IMG/VR virus record: IMGVR_UViG_3300009091_000055
Location: 1 to 25,740 of that record
Reading direction: 5' to 3' (one strand)
DNA length: 25,740 bases
From: a virus
Both the position numbers and the translations under genes were made by a program. The notes below the pieces were generated by a model that ran no database searches, was not told the DNA's origin, and was given only the letters and a program-made list of their open reading frames with translations. Below are positions 1 through 8,176 of the stretch, in pieces (positions within the stretch are counted from its first letter, which is position 1; every line of letters starts with the position of its first letter).

Positions 1-450
1 AAACGATCCAGCTGATCCCGGAAGAATGCCAATAGAAGTGACATAAACATCTTCACCGAGGTCTACCGAAATATTTCCGTTGATAGCCGTTTGAGTGCAT
101 ACGGTATCTGCGTCACCATCGAATGCATTAGCTGCTGTGCCAGTAGATGATGCGTAAGTTCCCGTATTTCTCGTCATCCTACGGTAAAATGAGTTAAGTA
201 CGTCTATCGTGCCAACTGGCATCGAATATATGAACTTGTTTGCCCTAGCGCCGATGATTGATTTTTGTATGGCCCAATAGTCAATCCCTCTATTACCCAT
301 ACTGGACAGCATGATATACAGGCTTTCACGCGCCGCTTGAATTTGCTCGACAGTCAGCTCTTCAGCGAACTTTCCACATCGTCTAGCACCATGCTCAATT
401 AGCTGCATGACATTGATAACTGTTTGGCTAATCGTACCGGATACTGACAT
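1..450 (-). CDS. Virion protein with discoidin-like segment, partial (3' end off window)
   Basis: Minus-strand reading frame of 150 codons, open to the left edge, so the C-terminus is missing. ATG at 450 follows GGAAG six bases upstream and lies four bases after the stop of the preceding small gene. The N-terminal ~95 residues are helical and unrecognised, and include EELTVEQIQAARESLYIML. From about residue 110 comes a galactose-binding/discoidin-like (F5/8 type C) beta-sandwich start: an AFDGDADTVC stretch followed by NGNISVDLGEDVYVTSIGI, the usual 'D.....W..vDLG....V..I' pattern. Such domains bind carbohydrate on phage tail or head surfaces. Its position at the end of the structural block supports a virion surface or tail role. 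The fold call is pattern recognition only. Confidence 0.75.
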   Translation of the reverse strand, partial: MSVSGTISQTVINVMQLIEHGARRCGKFAEELTVEQIQAARESLYIMLSSMGNRGIDYWAIQKSIIGARANKFIYSMPVGTIDVLNSFYRRMTRNTGTYASSTGTAANAFDGDADTVCTQTAINGNISVDLGEDVYVTSIGILPGSAGSF

Positions 451-453
451 TTT

Positions 454-618
454 TTACTTCCTTTTTTTCTTAACCTTTTCAGGCAGTGATTTTGCGCTTT
501 TTGTTGCAGCAAGAAATTCTTTTCCAACTTTCTGTGACACGCCGACTTTCTTGGAAAAAGCCGGGGAAGTTGCGGCCCCGGCCATAAGTCTCAGCTGTGC
601 CTTGCTTTTGGCTGGCAT
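454..618 (-). CDS. Small conserved phage protein (MPAKSK.Q family)
   Basis: 54 residues, basic. ATG at 618 shares its A with the TAA stop of the upstream gene (TAATG), so translation is probably coupled. The N-terminus MPAKSKAQLRLMAGAA followed by FSKKVGVSQKVGKEFL matches a small phage family I recognise from head/tail regions ('P.KSK.Q..LM......p.fakkvG.pq.VgkeF'). Its function is unknown. The C-terminus is a lysine-rich tail (KVKKKRK). The gene is compact and intact, and its length is typical for the family. Confidence 0.8.
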   Translation of the reverse strand: MPAKSKAQLRLMAGAATSPAFSKKVGVSQKVGKEFLAATKSAKSLPEKVKKKRK

Positions 619-1706
619 TATTTTACTCTGCCACCATTCTTCATGCCTGTAGGCCCTTGGACAAGCCTGTTGTTTTGCACAGTAGCCATTCTTGGCTGAT
701 ATTTGTTATACCCTCCACCGCCTTGAGTCAGAAACCCAATGGGATTATTAGGATCAACCCTAACTTGCCCTTGAGTGCCGACTCCAGCTCTAATATCGTC
801 CATTATACCTCTCGGGAACGGAGGGCCAAAGCCGCCGTTACCATTGTCAACCGGAACTGGCTGTTGTGGCATATTGCGTGACGCAAGGCGCGCATTAACC
901 AATCCAAGACCTGATCCAGAAGGCGTTGCAGACGACACGAATGCAGGAGCCTGAGAACTTCCCTGTCCAGTTTGCTCCCATGACAGCGGAGCTTTTGACA
1001 TTCCTTCAAAATTTCTCGGAGCATTCAATGCGGCAGCTTGAGCAGCAGAGTCATCAGGCGACCTGAAGAAGCTACCGCCAGCACCCCTATTATTTCCCAT
1101 TATGGTCTTATAGTAATTCTGAGTTGCAAGAGCCTGATTTATGTCGCCCCTGTTATCCATTTTCTGACTGGGAATATTATTCCTCCTTTGGAACTCAGTA
1201 TTCCATCTTAGAACATCTGCCAGCGATTGTTGAACAGCGCCACCATCTGCCATTTTCTTTACTTCGCCGCCGTACTTCAGGCCCTTATGAGCTTTTGATG
1301 CTGGCTTCTTTTCGTGCGACTTTAGCTCTGCCTTTACCGCTTTAACTTCCTTTTTCTCAGAGGCTTCATGCTTTGCAGACTCCTTGACTTCGCCGCCTTC
1401 CTTCTTGCCTTTGCCGACCGCTATGAGTACATCCAGCTTCGCTTTTGGCTTTGCCTTGGGCTTCACCTTCATTGCTTCACGTCGAGCGGCCATAGATGGC
1501 TTTCCGGGAGCCGCGCTAGAGCCTAATGCAGGCTTGCCAGTCAACTTTTCAGGCAGCAGGCTTATAAGACCACCTACGGCCTTCTTCATCGGCTTAAAAC
1601 CCTGATCTTCAGCGGCGATGGCCTTTGATACATAGCCACCAGTTTTCATGCGCGGCACAGTGCATGCGCATCCATGCATCTTTGGCATTCTTTTGAAATC
1701 ATCCAC
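618..1706 (-). CDS. Phage structural-region protein with GGxV motifs, unknown function
   Basis: About 362 residues. I prefer the GTG start at 1706: AAGGAG lies seven bases upstream of it, but only one base from the in-frame ATG at 1712. The first third is Lys/Ala-rich and low in complexity (PKAKPKAKLD, KEVKAVKAELKSHEKK). The rest is Gly/Asn/Pro/Gln-rich and probably disordered. Three short motifs of the form K-x-GG-x-V occur: KTGGYV near the N-terminus, KYGGEV in the middle and KNGGRVK as the last residues. The same motif recurs in the large protein at 11939-16117. It lies among late virion genes and is probably a minor virion protein. No enzymatic motif was seen. Confidence 0.75.
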   Translation of the reverse strand: MDDFKRMPKMHGCACTVPRMKTGGYVSKAIAAEDQGFKPMKKAVGGLISLLPEKLTGKPALGSSAAPGKPSMAARREAMKVKPKAKPKAKLDVLIAVGKGKKEGGEVKESAKHEASEKKEVKAVKAELKSHEKKPASKAHKGLKYGGEVKKMADGGAVQQSLADVLRWNTEFQRRNNIPSQKMDNRGDINQALATQNYYKTIMGNNRGAGGSFFRSPDDSAAQAAALNAPRNFEGMSKAPLSWEQTGQGSSQAPAFVSSATPSGSGLGLVNARLASRNMPQQPVPVDNGNGGFGPPFPRGIMDDIRAGVGTQGQVRVDPNNPIGFLTQGGGGYNKYQPRMATVQNNRLVQGPTGMKNGGRVK

Positions 1707-1717
1707 GATCATTCTCC

Positions 1718-2398
1718 TTATTGCGTAGACTGCTGAACTATACTTGTTCGAACTGTTCCGCTACCTGAATTAATCAGGAGCCTGACAGCTCTCATAAGCG
1801 TTGTTGTTGCCCCGGCTGTTTGGTTGGCCGTTGCTCCAGTAAGCGCCGCCACCGGATGAGCTACCACTTGATGAGCCAATGTCAAATCGAACGGGTCTTC
1901 ATTGGTGTACTGAACAGAATAGTTCGCTGTTCCTGCCACCGTGCAAGATATATTCGTTACTTGGTTAGGGACGTAAATATCAAGAGGAATCCAATCCGTT
2001 GATCCTGACTGGGCTGTTCCTGCCGTTACCGCCGCCGCCGTTGCTGCTGAGGCTGCGATACGAGTAACTGTCTTGAATGACTTCAGCGTAGTTGCAGCGG
2101 CCACATTGCCACCTGCAATTGTTTCGCTTATTACAGCTCCGCTATTGTTTGTCCCGTACACAGTAAATGTCATGCCGCTATCATTGCCAGCAGAAGTTAT
2201 AGTTACCTTCCCTGATACAGACAATGTAGCGAGCGTTTTAGTAAGCTCTGGCGGTATCTGTGCCGTGAACTTTGGAGTAGTGGCTGCAAGAGCACCATCT
2301 AGCGTCAGGTCACCTGCCGCCAGTGGCGTTTGAGACAAGGCAATACCATCAGCATCGGCAGTTGCATATCCACCCCATGTAAATTCTATTGGACGCAT
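1718..2398 (-). CDS. Beta-rich virion protein, Ig-like/decoration type
   Basis: 226 residues, rich in Ala, Thr, Ser, Val and Gly and with almost no charged clusters. This is the composition of phage surface proteins. ATG at 2398 has GGAG six bases upstream. The alternating beta pattern (TLSVSGKVTITSAG, FTVYGTNNSGAVISETI, TNISCTVAGTANYSVQYT) suggests stacked beta-sandwich modules. Its stop (TAA at 1720-1718) sits directly before the SD of the next gene, so it is in the same operon. Probably a capsid decoration or head/tail accessory protein. No specific family was recognised. Confidence 0.75.
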   Translation of the reverse strand: MRPIEFTWGGYATADADGIALSQTPLAAGDLTLDGALAATTPKFTAQIPPELTKTLATLSVSGKVTITSAGNDSGMTFTVYGTNNSGAVISETIAGGNVAAATTLKSFKTVTRIAASAATAAAVTAGTAQSGSTDWIPLDIYVPNQVTNISCTVAGTANYSVQYTNEDPFDLTLAHQVVAHPVAALTGATANQTAGATTTLMRAVRLLINSGSGTVRTSIVQQSTQ

Positions 2399-2440
2399 TA
2401 ATATCTCCTCAACCCCCCGGTATTACCCGGAGGATATTGT

Positions 2441-3466
2441 TTAGCTTGGATTAACAGCAATTCCAGAAGTTGCGGCAACTACAGACGCACCGTCAACATA
2501 AATCTGGCCAAGACTATTCGCATCAGTACCGAACTCAGTAATACCCATCATGGTTGGATTCTTGAATAACAGAGCGCCCCCGGCAGAGGCTGGCAATGTA
2601 GCAAGCGCCGTCATCTGAGTTGATGTTGACTGAATGTTGTTGATCATCGTGCAATCCTCAAACAGCTGCCACCGATCAATACAAGCCGCGCCCGTTCCAA
2701 GAATGCCCAATACACCAGCCGCACTTGTTTGGAATGGCAAGATGCACTTGGTAAACACATTGCGCGCTGTTCCACCTGCAAACTCAATTGAAGCATTGGC
2801 CACGGTACGAGTTACTGTATCAAGACCGATAACACATCCGTTGAATGTATTCTCTGAGCTGGATACCTTCAAGCTTCGGCTTGCTACGCCTTGCGCTGAA
2901 GCTGCATCACCCATGCCCTGAATGTTCACGTTCACGTATGCATTGCGACCGCCATTCTCATGCACCGCGATCATTCCATTAGCCCCTGTAGAGAAGCCGT
3001 GGAAAATATCAAGGTTCATAAACAAGCACCCAATACCCGTAACGGTAATGAATGGCAAGCTGTTAAATGTGGCTTCAGTGTAAGTTCCTGTTGGAGGAGC
3101 AATACGCGCCCTTTGGCCGACCCTTGTTGGTGCGCACATACCGATCAAGTGAGTTGCATTCTTGTTCCAGTTAAGTGCTCCAGTAGTGGCAGAAGAGCTA
3201 ACTGCTTGTGCAAGAGCAAGTGACAGACGCGCTGTGCTGGCTGTTGTTCCATCAGATACCAAAATAACAACATCGTTATTTCCAGACGTACATTTGGCCA
3301 ATGCGCCATACAGTGTTGCAAGCGGCTGCTCTGGCGTACCTTCATTGCCGTCAGCTCCTACAGCAGGGTCTACAAAGTAGTAGTTGCCTGAAAATGGTAT
3401 TCCTCCAATGCCACCCATAACAGGCACACCGAAGCTGGTTATCCCACCTGGGAAGTTGGTTAACAT
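2441..3466 (-). CDS. Beta-helix virion protein (pectin-lyase-like fold)
   Basis: 341 residues. The N-terminus is Gly-rich. From about residue 28 it reads YYFVDPAVGADGNEGTPEQP, the 'VD...G.D.N.GT...Pf.tl' opening of right-handed parallel beta-helix proteins of the pectin-lyase-like superfamily. It continues with short, regularly spaced beta rungs (FITVTGIGCLFMNLDI, AYVNVNIQG, NTFNGCVIGLD, NVFTKCILPF, WQLFEDCTMINN). These folds make phage tailspikes, head fibres and decoration proteins. The product is short for a tailspike and has no obvious catalytic pair. It is the first gene after a terminator, with AAGGGA seven bases before the ATG and a 22-bp repeat just upstream. Best call: head fibre or decoration protein. 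Confidence 0.78.
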   Translation of the reverse strand: MLTNFPGGITSFGVPVMGGIGGIPFSGNYYFVDPAVGADGNEGTPEQPLATLYGALAKCTSGNNDVVILVSDGTTASTARLSLALAQAVSSSATTGALNWNKNATHLIGMCAPTRVGQRARIAPPTGTYTEATFNSLPFITVTGIGCLFMNLDIFHGFSTGANGMIAVHENGGRNAYVNVNIQGMGDAASAQGVASRSLKVSSSENTFNGCVIGLDTVTRTVANASIEFAGGTARNVFTKCILPFQTSAAGVLGILGTGAACIDRWQLFEDCTMINNIQSTSTQMTALATLPASAGGALLFKNPTMMGITEFGTDANSLGQIYVDGASVVAATSGIAVNPS

Positions 3467-3485
3467 TTGTATATCCCTTCAATTA

Positions 3486-3507
3486 AATTCTCTGCTAGTA
3501 GAGAATT
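3486..3507. repeat. Dispersed 22-bp CTAG-centred repeat, copy 1
   Basis: One of six near-identical 22-bp imperfect palindromes, core TCTCTGCTAGTAGAGA here. It differs at one base from the consensus (core TCTTTGCTAGTAGAGA). This copy is the most symmetrical and lies between the terminator after the capsid gene and the start of the beta-helix gene. Confidence 0.85.
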
Positions 3508-3515
3508 ATGCTTAT

Positions 3516-3553
3516 ATGAAAAAGAGAGATTTATTTTACCACAAATCTCTCTT
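3516..3553 (-). terminator. Rho-independent terminator after major capsid gene
   Basis: Minus-strand hairpin with 11-bp arms AAGAGAGATTT (3553-3543) and AAATCTCTCTT (3532-3522), a 10-base loop, and a run of five T's formed by the end of the second arm and the following bases. It lies 18 bases past the capsid stop codon. It would lower expression of downstream virion genes relative to capsid, or separate two transcription units. Confidence 0.75.
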
Positions 3554-3571
3554 CTCTGATTTCCAGCCCCC

Positions 3572-4486
3572 TTAAACTCCTGGTGTGCCGTACATCGCTC
3601 TCCAGTCTGTCCAACCCACATCGTATCTTTCAGTTGCTTTGTACTTCATTGAATCTGTTTCAAAATCCCCTTCCATCGTTTTCTCCAGCTTACGCCTCAT
3701 CATCAGCTTCATACCTTGAGGTGCGTCAGTCTGGATGAACCATGCTGTTGCAGAGGTAAGCCGTGACAGCACGACTGCACCTTCTGCCAGCGCCCCGGTA
3801 GACTTGATTGGGTTCAAGTCATTGTTTGCGGCCCCAGTTCTCAACACGCTCTTGAGGATTACTTCAGCTTGGAACATATTGCCCGGCGCACAAACGATCT
3901 GCTTGGAGTTCAAGATGATCTTCTTGTTTGTGTTGTCTTCTGCCTGACGAATCTGGATAAGCATTTGCTCAACAGAAGTTTGCGACATGACAGCAGCGGT
4001 TGCCAGTTGATTGCTCAATGTGCCTTGCGCCACAGGATGCGCCGTACTGATTAAGCTTACGCCGTCACCGCCAATATAATTAGCGTTGAATGCGCGGTTG
4101 ATGACGTTTGCTGACAATGTTTCCTTGGTGTCGATCAATGACTGTGCCAAGTGCTTCGAGAAGGTCTGACCGATACGGATATGGTCACCATCTTCCACAA
4201 GCACCTTAGTCAATGCGAACGCCATGCCATATGGACGGTACACGTACCGCTTCATAAACAGCACGCCACCTTGATGGTAGGTCACTGGCATACCGTCAGG
4301 CAGCTCAGGGGCGGATGGGAAGCCATACAGCACTGGCTCTTCGTGATACGCCCTTGGAATACCGTTTTCTTCGCGGAAGACTTTAGACCACTCGTCTTTC
4401 CGTAACTCATAGACTCCATCGAAGCATTCATTGAGGATTGGCTCAACTATGCTTCTAAAGTCCGTCGAACGCATGGGTGCACTCAT
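3572..4486 (-). CDS. Major capsid protein
   Basis: 304 residues, with no cleavage or maturation protease visible nearby. ATG at 4486 follows AAGGAG with nine bases of spacing. The sequence resembles phage major head subunits of the Mu gpT-like branch of the HK97 fold. It has an N-terminal arm (DFRSIVEPILNECFDGVYEL), a central GMAFALTKVLVEDGDH segment, STAHPVAQG and a long helix with SVEQMLIQIRQAEDNTNKK. It ends in a P-domain-like stretch with FIQTDAPQGMKLMMRRK and a C-terminal GWTDWRAMYGT. The context (scaffold, co-chaperonin and decoration-like gene upstream, terminator downstream) fits. A homing endonuclease separates it from the decoration-like gene. Confidence 0.88.
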   Translation of the reverse strand: MSAPMRSTDFRSIVEPILNECFDGVYELRKDEWSKVFREENGIPRAYHEEPVLYGFPSAPELPDGMPVTYHQGGVLFMKRYVYRPYGMAFALTKVLVEDGDHIRIGQTFSKHLAQSLIDTKETLSANVINRAFNANYIGGDGVSLISTAHPVAQGTLSNQLATAAVMSQTSVEQMLIQIRQAEDNTNKKIILNSKQIVCAPGNMFQAEVILKSVLRTGAANNDLNPIKSTGALAEGAVVLSRLTSATAWFIQTDAPQGMKLMMRRKLEKTMEGDFETDSMKYKATERYDVGWTDWRAMYGTPGV

Positions 4487-4526
4487 ATTAACTAACTCCT
4501 TTTAATTTATATACTTGTATTCAAAA

Positions 4527-5195
4527 TTACGACTTTTTATTTGGTCTATTAGCCAGCATATTTTCCCGTTTTATCGGGTCTTGCCATGAGGCTTTGCGCT
4601 TCTCGCTCATCATCTTTCGAAACTTTGGGTCTGCCCACATTGCCTTAGCTGCATTTGCTTTTTTTGCATTTGCTTCTGGAGTATTAGATTTTCGAGCGTT
4701 CTTCACTCTCGCATCATACCCAGCTTGGGACATTGTTTTCTTCTTGCCTTTCATCGCCTCGCATACACGTTTCCTGTATCCTTCGCTTGCCCAACGCTCT
4801 GTACTTGTACGTCTAGTTTCTTCGCGTTTAGCTGCCTTATATTCAGGTCGTTTATGCACTTCTTTTATGGCAATAGACATCTTATCTCTACTCTCTTGCG
4901 GCATGACATAGCCTGAGCTTCCATCACCACCATCGGTCATATTGGTAAGATTAACCCCAGCACGGCGTAAGCATTTAATCAGCCCTTTCTCAAGCTCAAA
5001 CGCGATTTCTTCGCTTGAGCAATCAATCTTGCCAACCAATATGCTCTCTTTGCCGTGCTTTTTCGTAATAAATCCATGAAAGCGATTACGTTCAGTTAAG
5101 TCCAAATATCTTTTGCCTCTGCCCTTACCAACATAGAAAATATCGCTGCTATTAACAGCTTTTGGCTTGGCATGGACATAAGCAAAATAAGTCAT
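4527..5195 (-). mobile_element. Free-standing GIY-YIG homing endonuclease gene
   Basis: 222 residues. The N-terminal GIY-YIG nuclease core has YFAYVH (first strand, GIY replaced), FYVGKGRGKR (YIG strand as YVG), RNRFH, a glutamate-bearing helix in FELEKGLI, and the hallmark NMTDGGDGSSGY. It is followed by DNA-binding NUMOD3-like repeats: a SRDKMSIAIKE segment, then repeated basic helices ending with MWADPKFRKMMSEKRKASWQDP. This is the layout of free-standing phage Seg-type enzymes. The gene is inserted neatly between the decoration-like gene and the capsid gene, and both neighbours are intact. It has no good SD (GCGAAAACATA precedes the ATG), unlike nearly every neighbour, as expected for a selfish insertion. 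It mobilises itself by cutting uninserted relatives. Confidence 0.88.
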
Positions 5196-5206
5196 TATGT
5201 TTTCGC

Positions 5207-5779
5207 TTAAACAGCAACAACAGTAGCTTGGTGTTGAGACTCATTGATCATGGCGTGGACAACTGTATAAGCATCCCCCCAGTCATTAGCAATGCTCGGA
5301 GCCAAGCCAATTATTCTCATCTGCTTGACATTCCCAGCGGCAGCTAAAGTAGTACTGAGTGTTGCCTGAGACAATCCTGTTACAGACGATCCGTCAGTTA
5401 CATTCGAAAGATCGGCCTGATCATCAATACTGGTCTGAGCCAAGCTGCCGTCCGCCTGAATCTCGTACACAATAAGCGGATCGTCGTAGTAAGACACTCG
5501 GCAACTACCAGCAAGATAAGTTGTATTTGCAGGCCAGTAATTAGATACACGCATACGGCCAGTTGAATCAACCCACTCGACACCATGAAAGAACCCTAAA
5601 AACGGGTCTCCAGCAGCAGCAACAACTATCTGCCCGGATGTATCCATCTTTACTGACTGGCCTTTTTTAATATCGCTTGTGTATCCAGAAAGGATACCGT
5701 CCTTTACCACTCGCGGCCTGATAATGCCGCTTGGATGATAAACTGGGCGCGCACCAAAAGGTTTATTGGTTGAAGACAT
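5207..5779 (-). CDS. Capsid decoration-like / head protein
   Basis: 190 residues. The N-terminus reads FGARPVYHPSG. A short beta-barrel-like region follows, with KKGQSVKMDTSGQIVVAAAGD, LGFFHGVEWVD and VSNYWPANTTYLAG. This pattern recurs in a conserved phage protein encoded directly before the major capsid gene in podovirus-like genomes and probably coats or stabilises the capsid. The C-terminal half has predicted beta strands ending in HAMINESQHQATVVAV. Originally it must have been adjacent to the capsid gene; the GIY-YIG gene now separates them. Identification rests on sequence pattern and context. Confidence 0.72.
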   Translation of the reverse strand: MSSTNKPFGARPVYHPSGIIRPRVVKDGILSGYTSDIKKGQSVKMDTSGQIVVAAAGDPFLGFFHGVEWVDSTGRMRVSNYWPANTTYLAGSCRVSYYDDPLIVYEIQADGSLAQTSIDDQADLSNVTDGSSVTGLSQATLSTTLAAAGNVKQMRIIGLAPSIANDWGDAYTVVHAMINESQHQATVVAV

Positions 5780-5802
5780 TTTTCTCTCCTAATTAATTTG
5801 TG

Positions 5803-6345
5803 TTAGCCAGCAAACACTGGCGCTCTCATTGCTCTTTCATCTAGCATGTGACCGTCTTCTGGCTTTCCAAGCTGCCTTCCTAAACTATCGCTTGCTTGGT
5901 TCTCTTCAACCCTGCGCCTGATAGCTGCTGCATCTTCAGCCGGGGCCTCATGATGCATCATTGTCATAACCTCTTGGTAAGCCTCCATAGGGATTTTGAA
6001 CAAAAGCAATTCGTTGCAAGATACAAACCCAACGAATTCACCTTCCTTCACCCTAAGTCCGTCACTTGCTCCAATTTCTTCAGCTTTTACCGGAACATAC
6101 CCAAGCCGCATACGCTTGTCGATGGTGTCATACACGTTAGTAGTAGACAACCAGCACAAGTGCCAACCGGGTATCATTGGTACTTCTGGCAACGCGCTCT
6201 GTCTCCAGCTTTCGCGCCACATTTTCCTGCGCTCTTCTGCCGACATTACTGTATCTTCAGGAGGTCTGCGACTTTCGTCTTCAGCTGCACGATTCTCGCG
6301 ATCACCCGGTACAAGCGTCTTTTTGATCCTGTCATCATTACTCAT
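5803..6345 (-). CDS. Conserved phage head-operon protein, unknown function
   Basis: 180 residues. The N-terminus is charged and disordered (DRENRAAEDESRRPPED). A conserved central domain has PEVPMIPGWHLCWLSTTN and DKRMRLGYVPVKAEEI. A helix with LLFKIPMEAYQEVMTMMHHEAP follows. I recognise the 'P.iPGwH.CWLSTTN...D....R..lGY.pV' pattern from a family encoded beside scaffold and capsid genes in short-tailed phages. No biochemical role is known to me. ATG at 6345 is one base past the scaffold stop and uses GGGA as SD. Likely a head-assembly accessory or structural protein. Confidence 0.75.
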   Translation of the reverse strand: MSNDDRIKKTLVPGDRENRAAEDESRRPPEDTVMSAEERRKMWRESWRQSALPEVPMIPGWHLCWLSTTNVYDTIDKRMRLGYVPVKAEEIGASDGLRVKEGEFVGFVSCNELLLFKIPMEAYQEVMTMMHHEAPAEDAAAIRRRVEENQASDSLGRQLGKPEDGHMLDERAMRAPVFAG

Positions 6346-6346
6346 G

Positions 6347-7324
6347 TTATTTCCCAGCCTTTCTGTCTGCTTCAGCGTATGCTTTAATCATTTTGTTACG
6401 TTTGACTGGATCATCCCACATGCCAGCCTCCTTTAATGCCGCAACTCTTTGTGCATTAAGCGTGAATGTGTTTTTCACGGCGCTACCGTTAGTTGCACTC
6501 CCACGTTCCGACGAAACATTCATACTTCTAGGTCTTTCACGAATTGATACAGTTTCACTATTTTCATTTCCATTATCATTGTAACGATGTGGTAATGTTC
6601 TTTTCAAGCGAGAAGTGAATTCTTCCCAATATTCTTCACTTCTTGGGTCATACCCTTCCTTCGTCAATCGCTTGTCAATCACGTTCGCGATCTCTGAATC
6701 CGTATCACCAAGGCTTGGATCGTACCACGTGTTCTTGGCCATCCAGTCCTTGACGAATCTCTGAACAGTTTGGTCAGGCGTAATGGTATTGTTTCTTTGC
6801 GGAGCTACGGTAGCTCTTTCCTTGATTGAGCTTAATGCCTTAACCTTTTCTTTGGCATCAAACAACATGCGCTGCGCGCCTATCATCTTGTCACCGTCAC
6901 CGCTTGCAGTGGCCTTACTGATCTCCATTTCTGCATACTCGACGCGTACCATCTCATCCTCAAGCGCCTTATCAATGCGCGCTACATCTTGGACTTGGGT
7001 ATGCTTCTCTACAGCAGAAAGCCTGTCCAATAGCTGCCTGTTTTCCTGCCGAAGTTGCTCGAACCTATGATCTTTCTCTTCGCGCTGTTTGGCATGGAAC
7101 TCTTTACGGGCCTTGCGCTTCTCACGCCTGATACGCCTTATTTCATCGGTATCGTCAGCCCTATCAGCACCGCCGTCATCAGGTATGCCATCGTCACTGC
7201 TTTCTGCCTTCTGAACCTGTTCATTGTCATCGTCCGGGATCGTTACGCCAGAAACCTCAACCGTGCCGTCATCATTCTCTTTGACGGTTAATACCTCGTC
7301 TTCTTCTCTGTGTGTGGTAGCCAT
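6347..7324 (-). CDS. Capsid scaffolding protein
   Basis: 325 residues. The N-terminus is very acidic and disordered (VTIPDDDNEQVQKAESSDDG). A long highly charged coiled coil follows (about residues 60-165, with RRIRREKRKARKEFHAKQREEK and then FEQLRQENRQLLDRLSAVEK). The C-terminal half holds WMAKNTWYDPSLGD and VAALKEAGMWDDPVKRNKMIKAY, motifs common in podovirus scaffolds. A scaffold directs procapsid assembly and then leaves. The position just before head and capsid genes, and beside the co-chaperonin, fits. ATG at 7324 is one base after the preceding stop and has a weak SD (GGTG), suggesting coupling. Confidence 0.8.
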   Translation of the reverse strand: MATTHREEDEVLTVKENDDGTVEVSGVTIPDDDNEQVQKAESSDDGIPDDGGADRADDTDEIRRIRREKRKARKEFHAKQREEKDHRFEQLRQENRQLLDRLSAVEKHTQVQDVARIDKALEDEMVRVEYAEMEISKATASGDGDKMIGAQRMLFDAKEKVKALSSIKERATVAPQRNNTITPDQTVQRFVKDWMAKNTWYDPSLGDTDSEIANVIDKRLTKEGYDPRSEEYWEEFTSRLKRTLPHRYNDNGNENSETVSIRERPRSMNVSSERGSATNGSAVKNTFTLNAQRVAALKEAGMWDDPVKRNKMIKAYAEADRKAGK

Positions 7325-7325
7325 T

Positions 7326-7922
7326 TTAATACACCGCCTTCATCGCCAGCGGGTCACCAGTAACAGCAGCGATAACCTCATGGTCATTCATCACGACGAA
7401 TATGGCTCTATCATCCGATGAGCCATAAGGAACCTCCCATCTATCGCCACCCCATTTTGGCACGCGTATATAGTCACCAACTGCGCACCATGCGCCCTCT
7501 GGCCACTGTTCCATGCTATCGCGCTTCCTGAATGCAAGCGGCCCGATAGCAACCACCTTGCCTACCATGTTATTGAATTTCTCTGCGTCAGTAGTTTCCT
7601 TGACCAGCACAATTCCTGACTTCGTTGTTTTTGACTCTGCCTTCTTGAGCTGCACAAGGATGCGCGCTCCAAGCGGCCTTGCTCCGGGTTCTACATCAGG
7701 GAACGCATCTGCTAGGCGATCTTCATACGTTTGCTCTGTTACTGGCTCAATAAAGCGCATTGGCCCATGACTTACTGTTTGGTCAGTCATGCTCGAACTA
7801 TTTATCTCGTCACTTCTCTTTTTGTCGTGCTCATTTACTGCGTTCTGTGCCGCAATAGCCGCCAATCTGCCTCTTTCCATGTCTGCTGCTAAATCTCTTT
7901 TTTGCTCTTCAGTCAATTTCAT
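7326..7922 (-). CDS. Phage GroES/Cpn10-like co-chaperonin with N-terminal extension
   Basis: 198 residues from ATG at 7922 (GGAAG six bases upstream). A longer in-frame start at 7964 lacks an SD. The last ~115 residues read as a chaperonin-10 fold: RPLGARILVQL (first strand), a Lys/Thr-rich mobile loop ending TKSGIVLVKET with the GroEL-contacting IVL tripeptide, NNMVGKVVAIGP, AVGDYIRVPKWGGDRWEV and a final AIFVVMNDHEVIAAV. The ~80-residue N-terminal extension is helical and charged, absent from cellular GroES (about 97 residues). Phage co-chaperonins such as T4 gp31 replace GroES so that host GroEL can fold the capsid protein. The place next to scaffold and capsid fits that role. Confidence 0.82.
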   Translation of the reverse strand: MKLTEEQKRDLAADMERGRLAAIAAQNAVNEHDKKRSDEINSSSMTDQTVSHGPMRFIEPVTEQTYEDRLADAFPDVEPGARPLGARILVQLKKAESKTTKSGIVLVKETTDAEKFNNMVGKVVAIGPLAFRKRDSMEQWPEGAWCAVGDYIRVPKWGGDRWEVPYGSSDDRAIFVVMNDHEVIAAVTGDPLAMKAVY

Positions 7923-7987
7923 TTTTATCTTCCATTTTAAAAGCGCATATCTCAGCGCACACAATGCCGTTTGGCATCCATTGGATT

Positions 7988-8176
7988 TTAGTCTTCTTTA
8001 TTTGTCTCGGCTTCAAGTAATTCCTTAAGAATTTCTTTTGCCTTCTCCAGCCCACTACCATACCCAACTTTTTTCTTATATTCAGAATAGTCGCTAGGCA
8101 CGCCAGATATAATGCAGGAGGTATTGTCCTTAACCTCCGCATTTATCCGGTCAATGAACTTGTTTATGTCGATCAT
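7988..8176 (-). CDS. Small conserved phage protein, unknown function
   Basis: 62 residues. Its ATG at 8176 overlaps the stop of the preceding gene (ATGA), so it is probably translationally coupled; no own SD is evident. It is composed of two helices with the sequence IISGVPSDYSEYKKKVGYGSGLEKAKEILKELLEAE. This fits a small family common in podovirus head regions ('DY.eYk..vG...Gl..A..il'). Function unknown, but it is possibly a head-assembly accessory protein. Confidence 0.75.
   Translation of the reverse strand: MIDINKFIDRINAEVKDNTSCIISGVPSDYSEYKKKVGYGSGLEKAKEILKELLEAETNKED

Noticed and set aside
7909-7977. 22-codon frame (MPNGIVCAEICAF...) between two small head genes
   Set aside because: Reads protein-like but has no SD, overlaps the start of the co-chaperonin gene and has no recognisable relatives; too weak to annotate.
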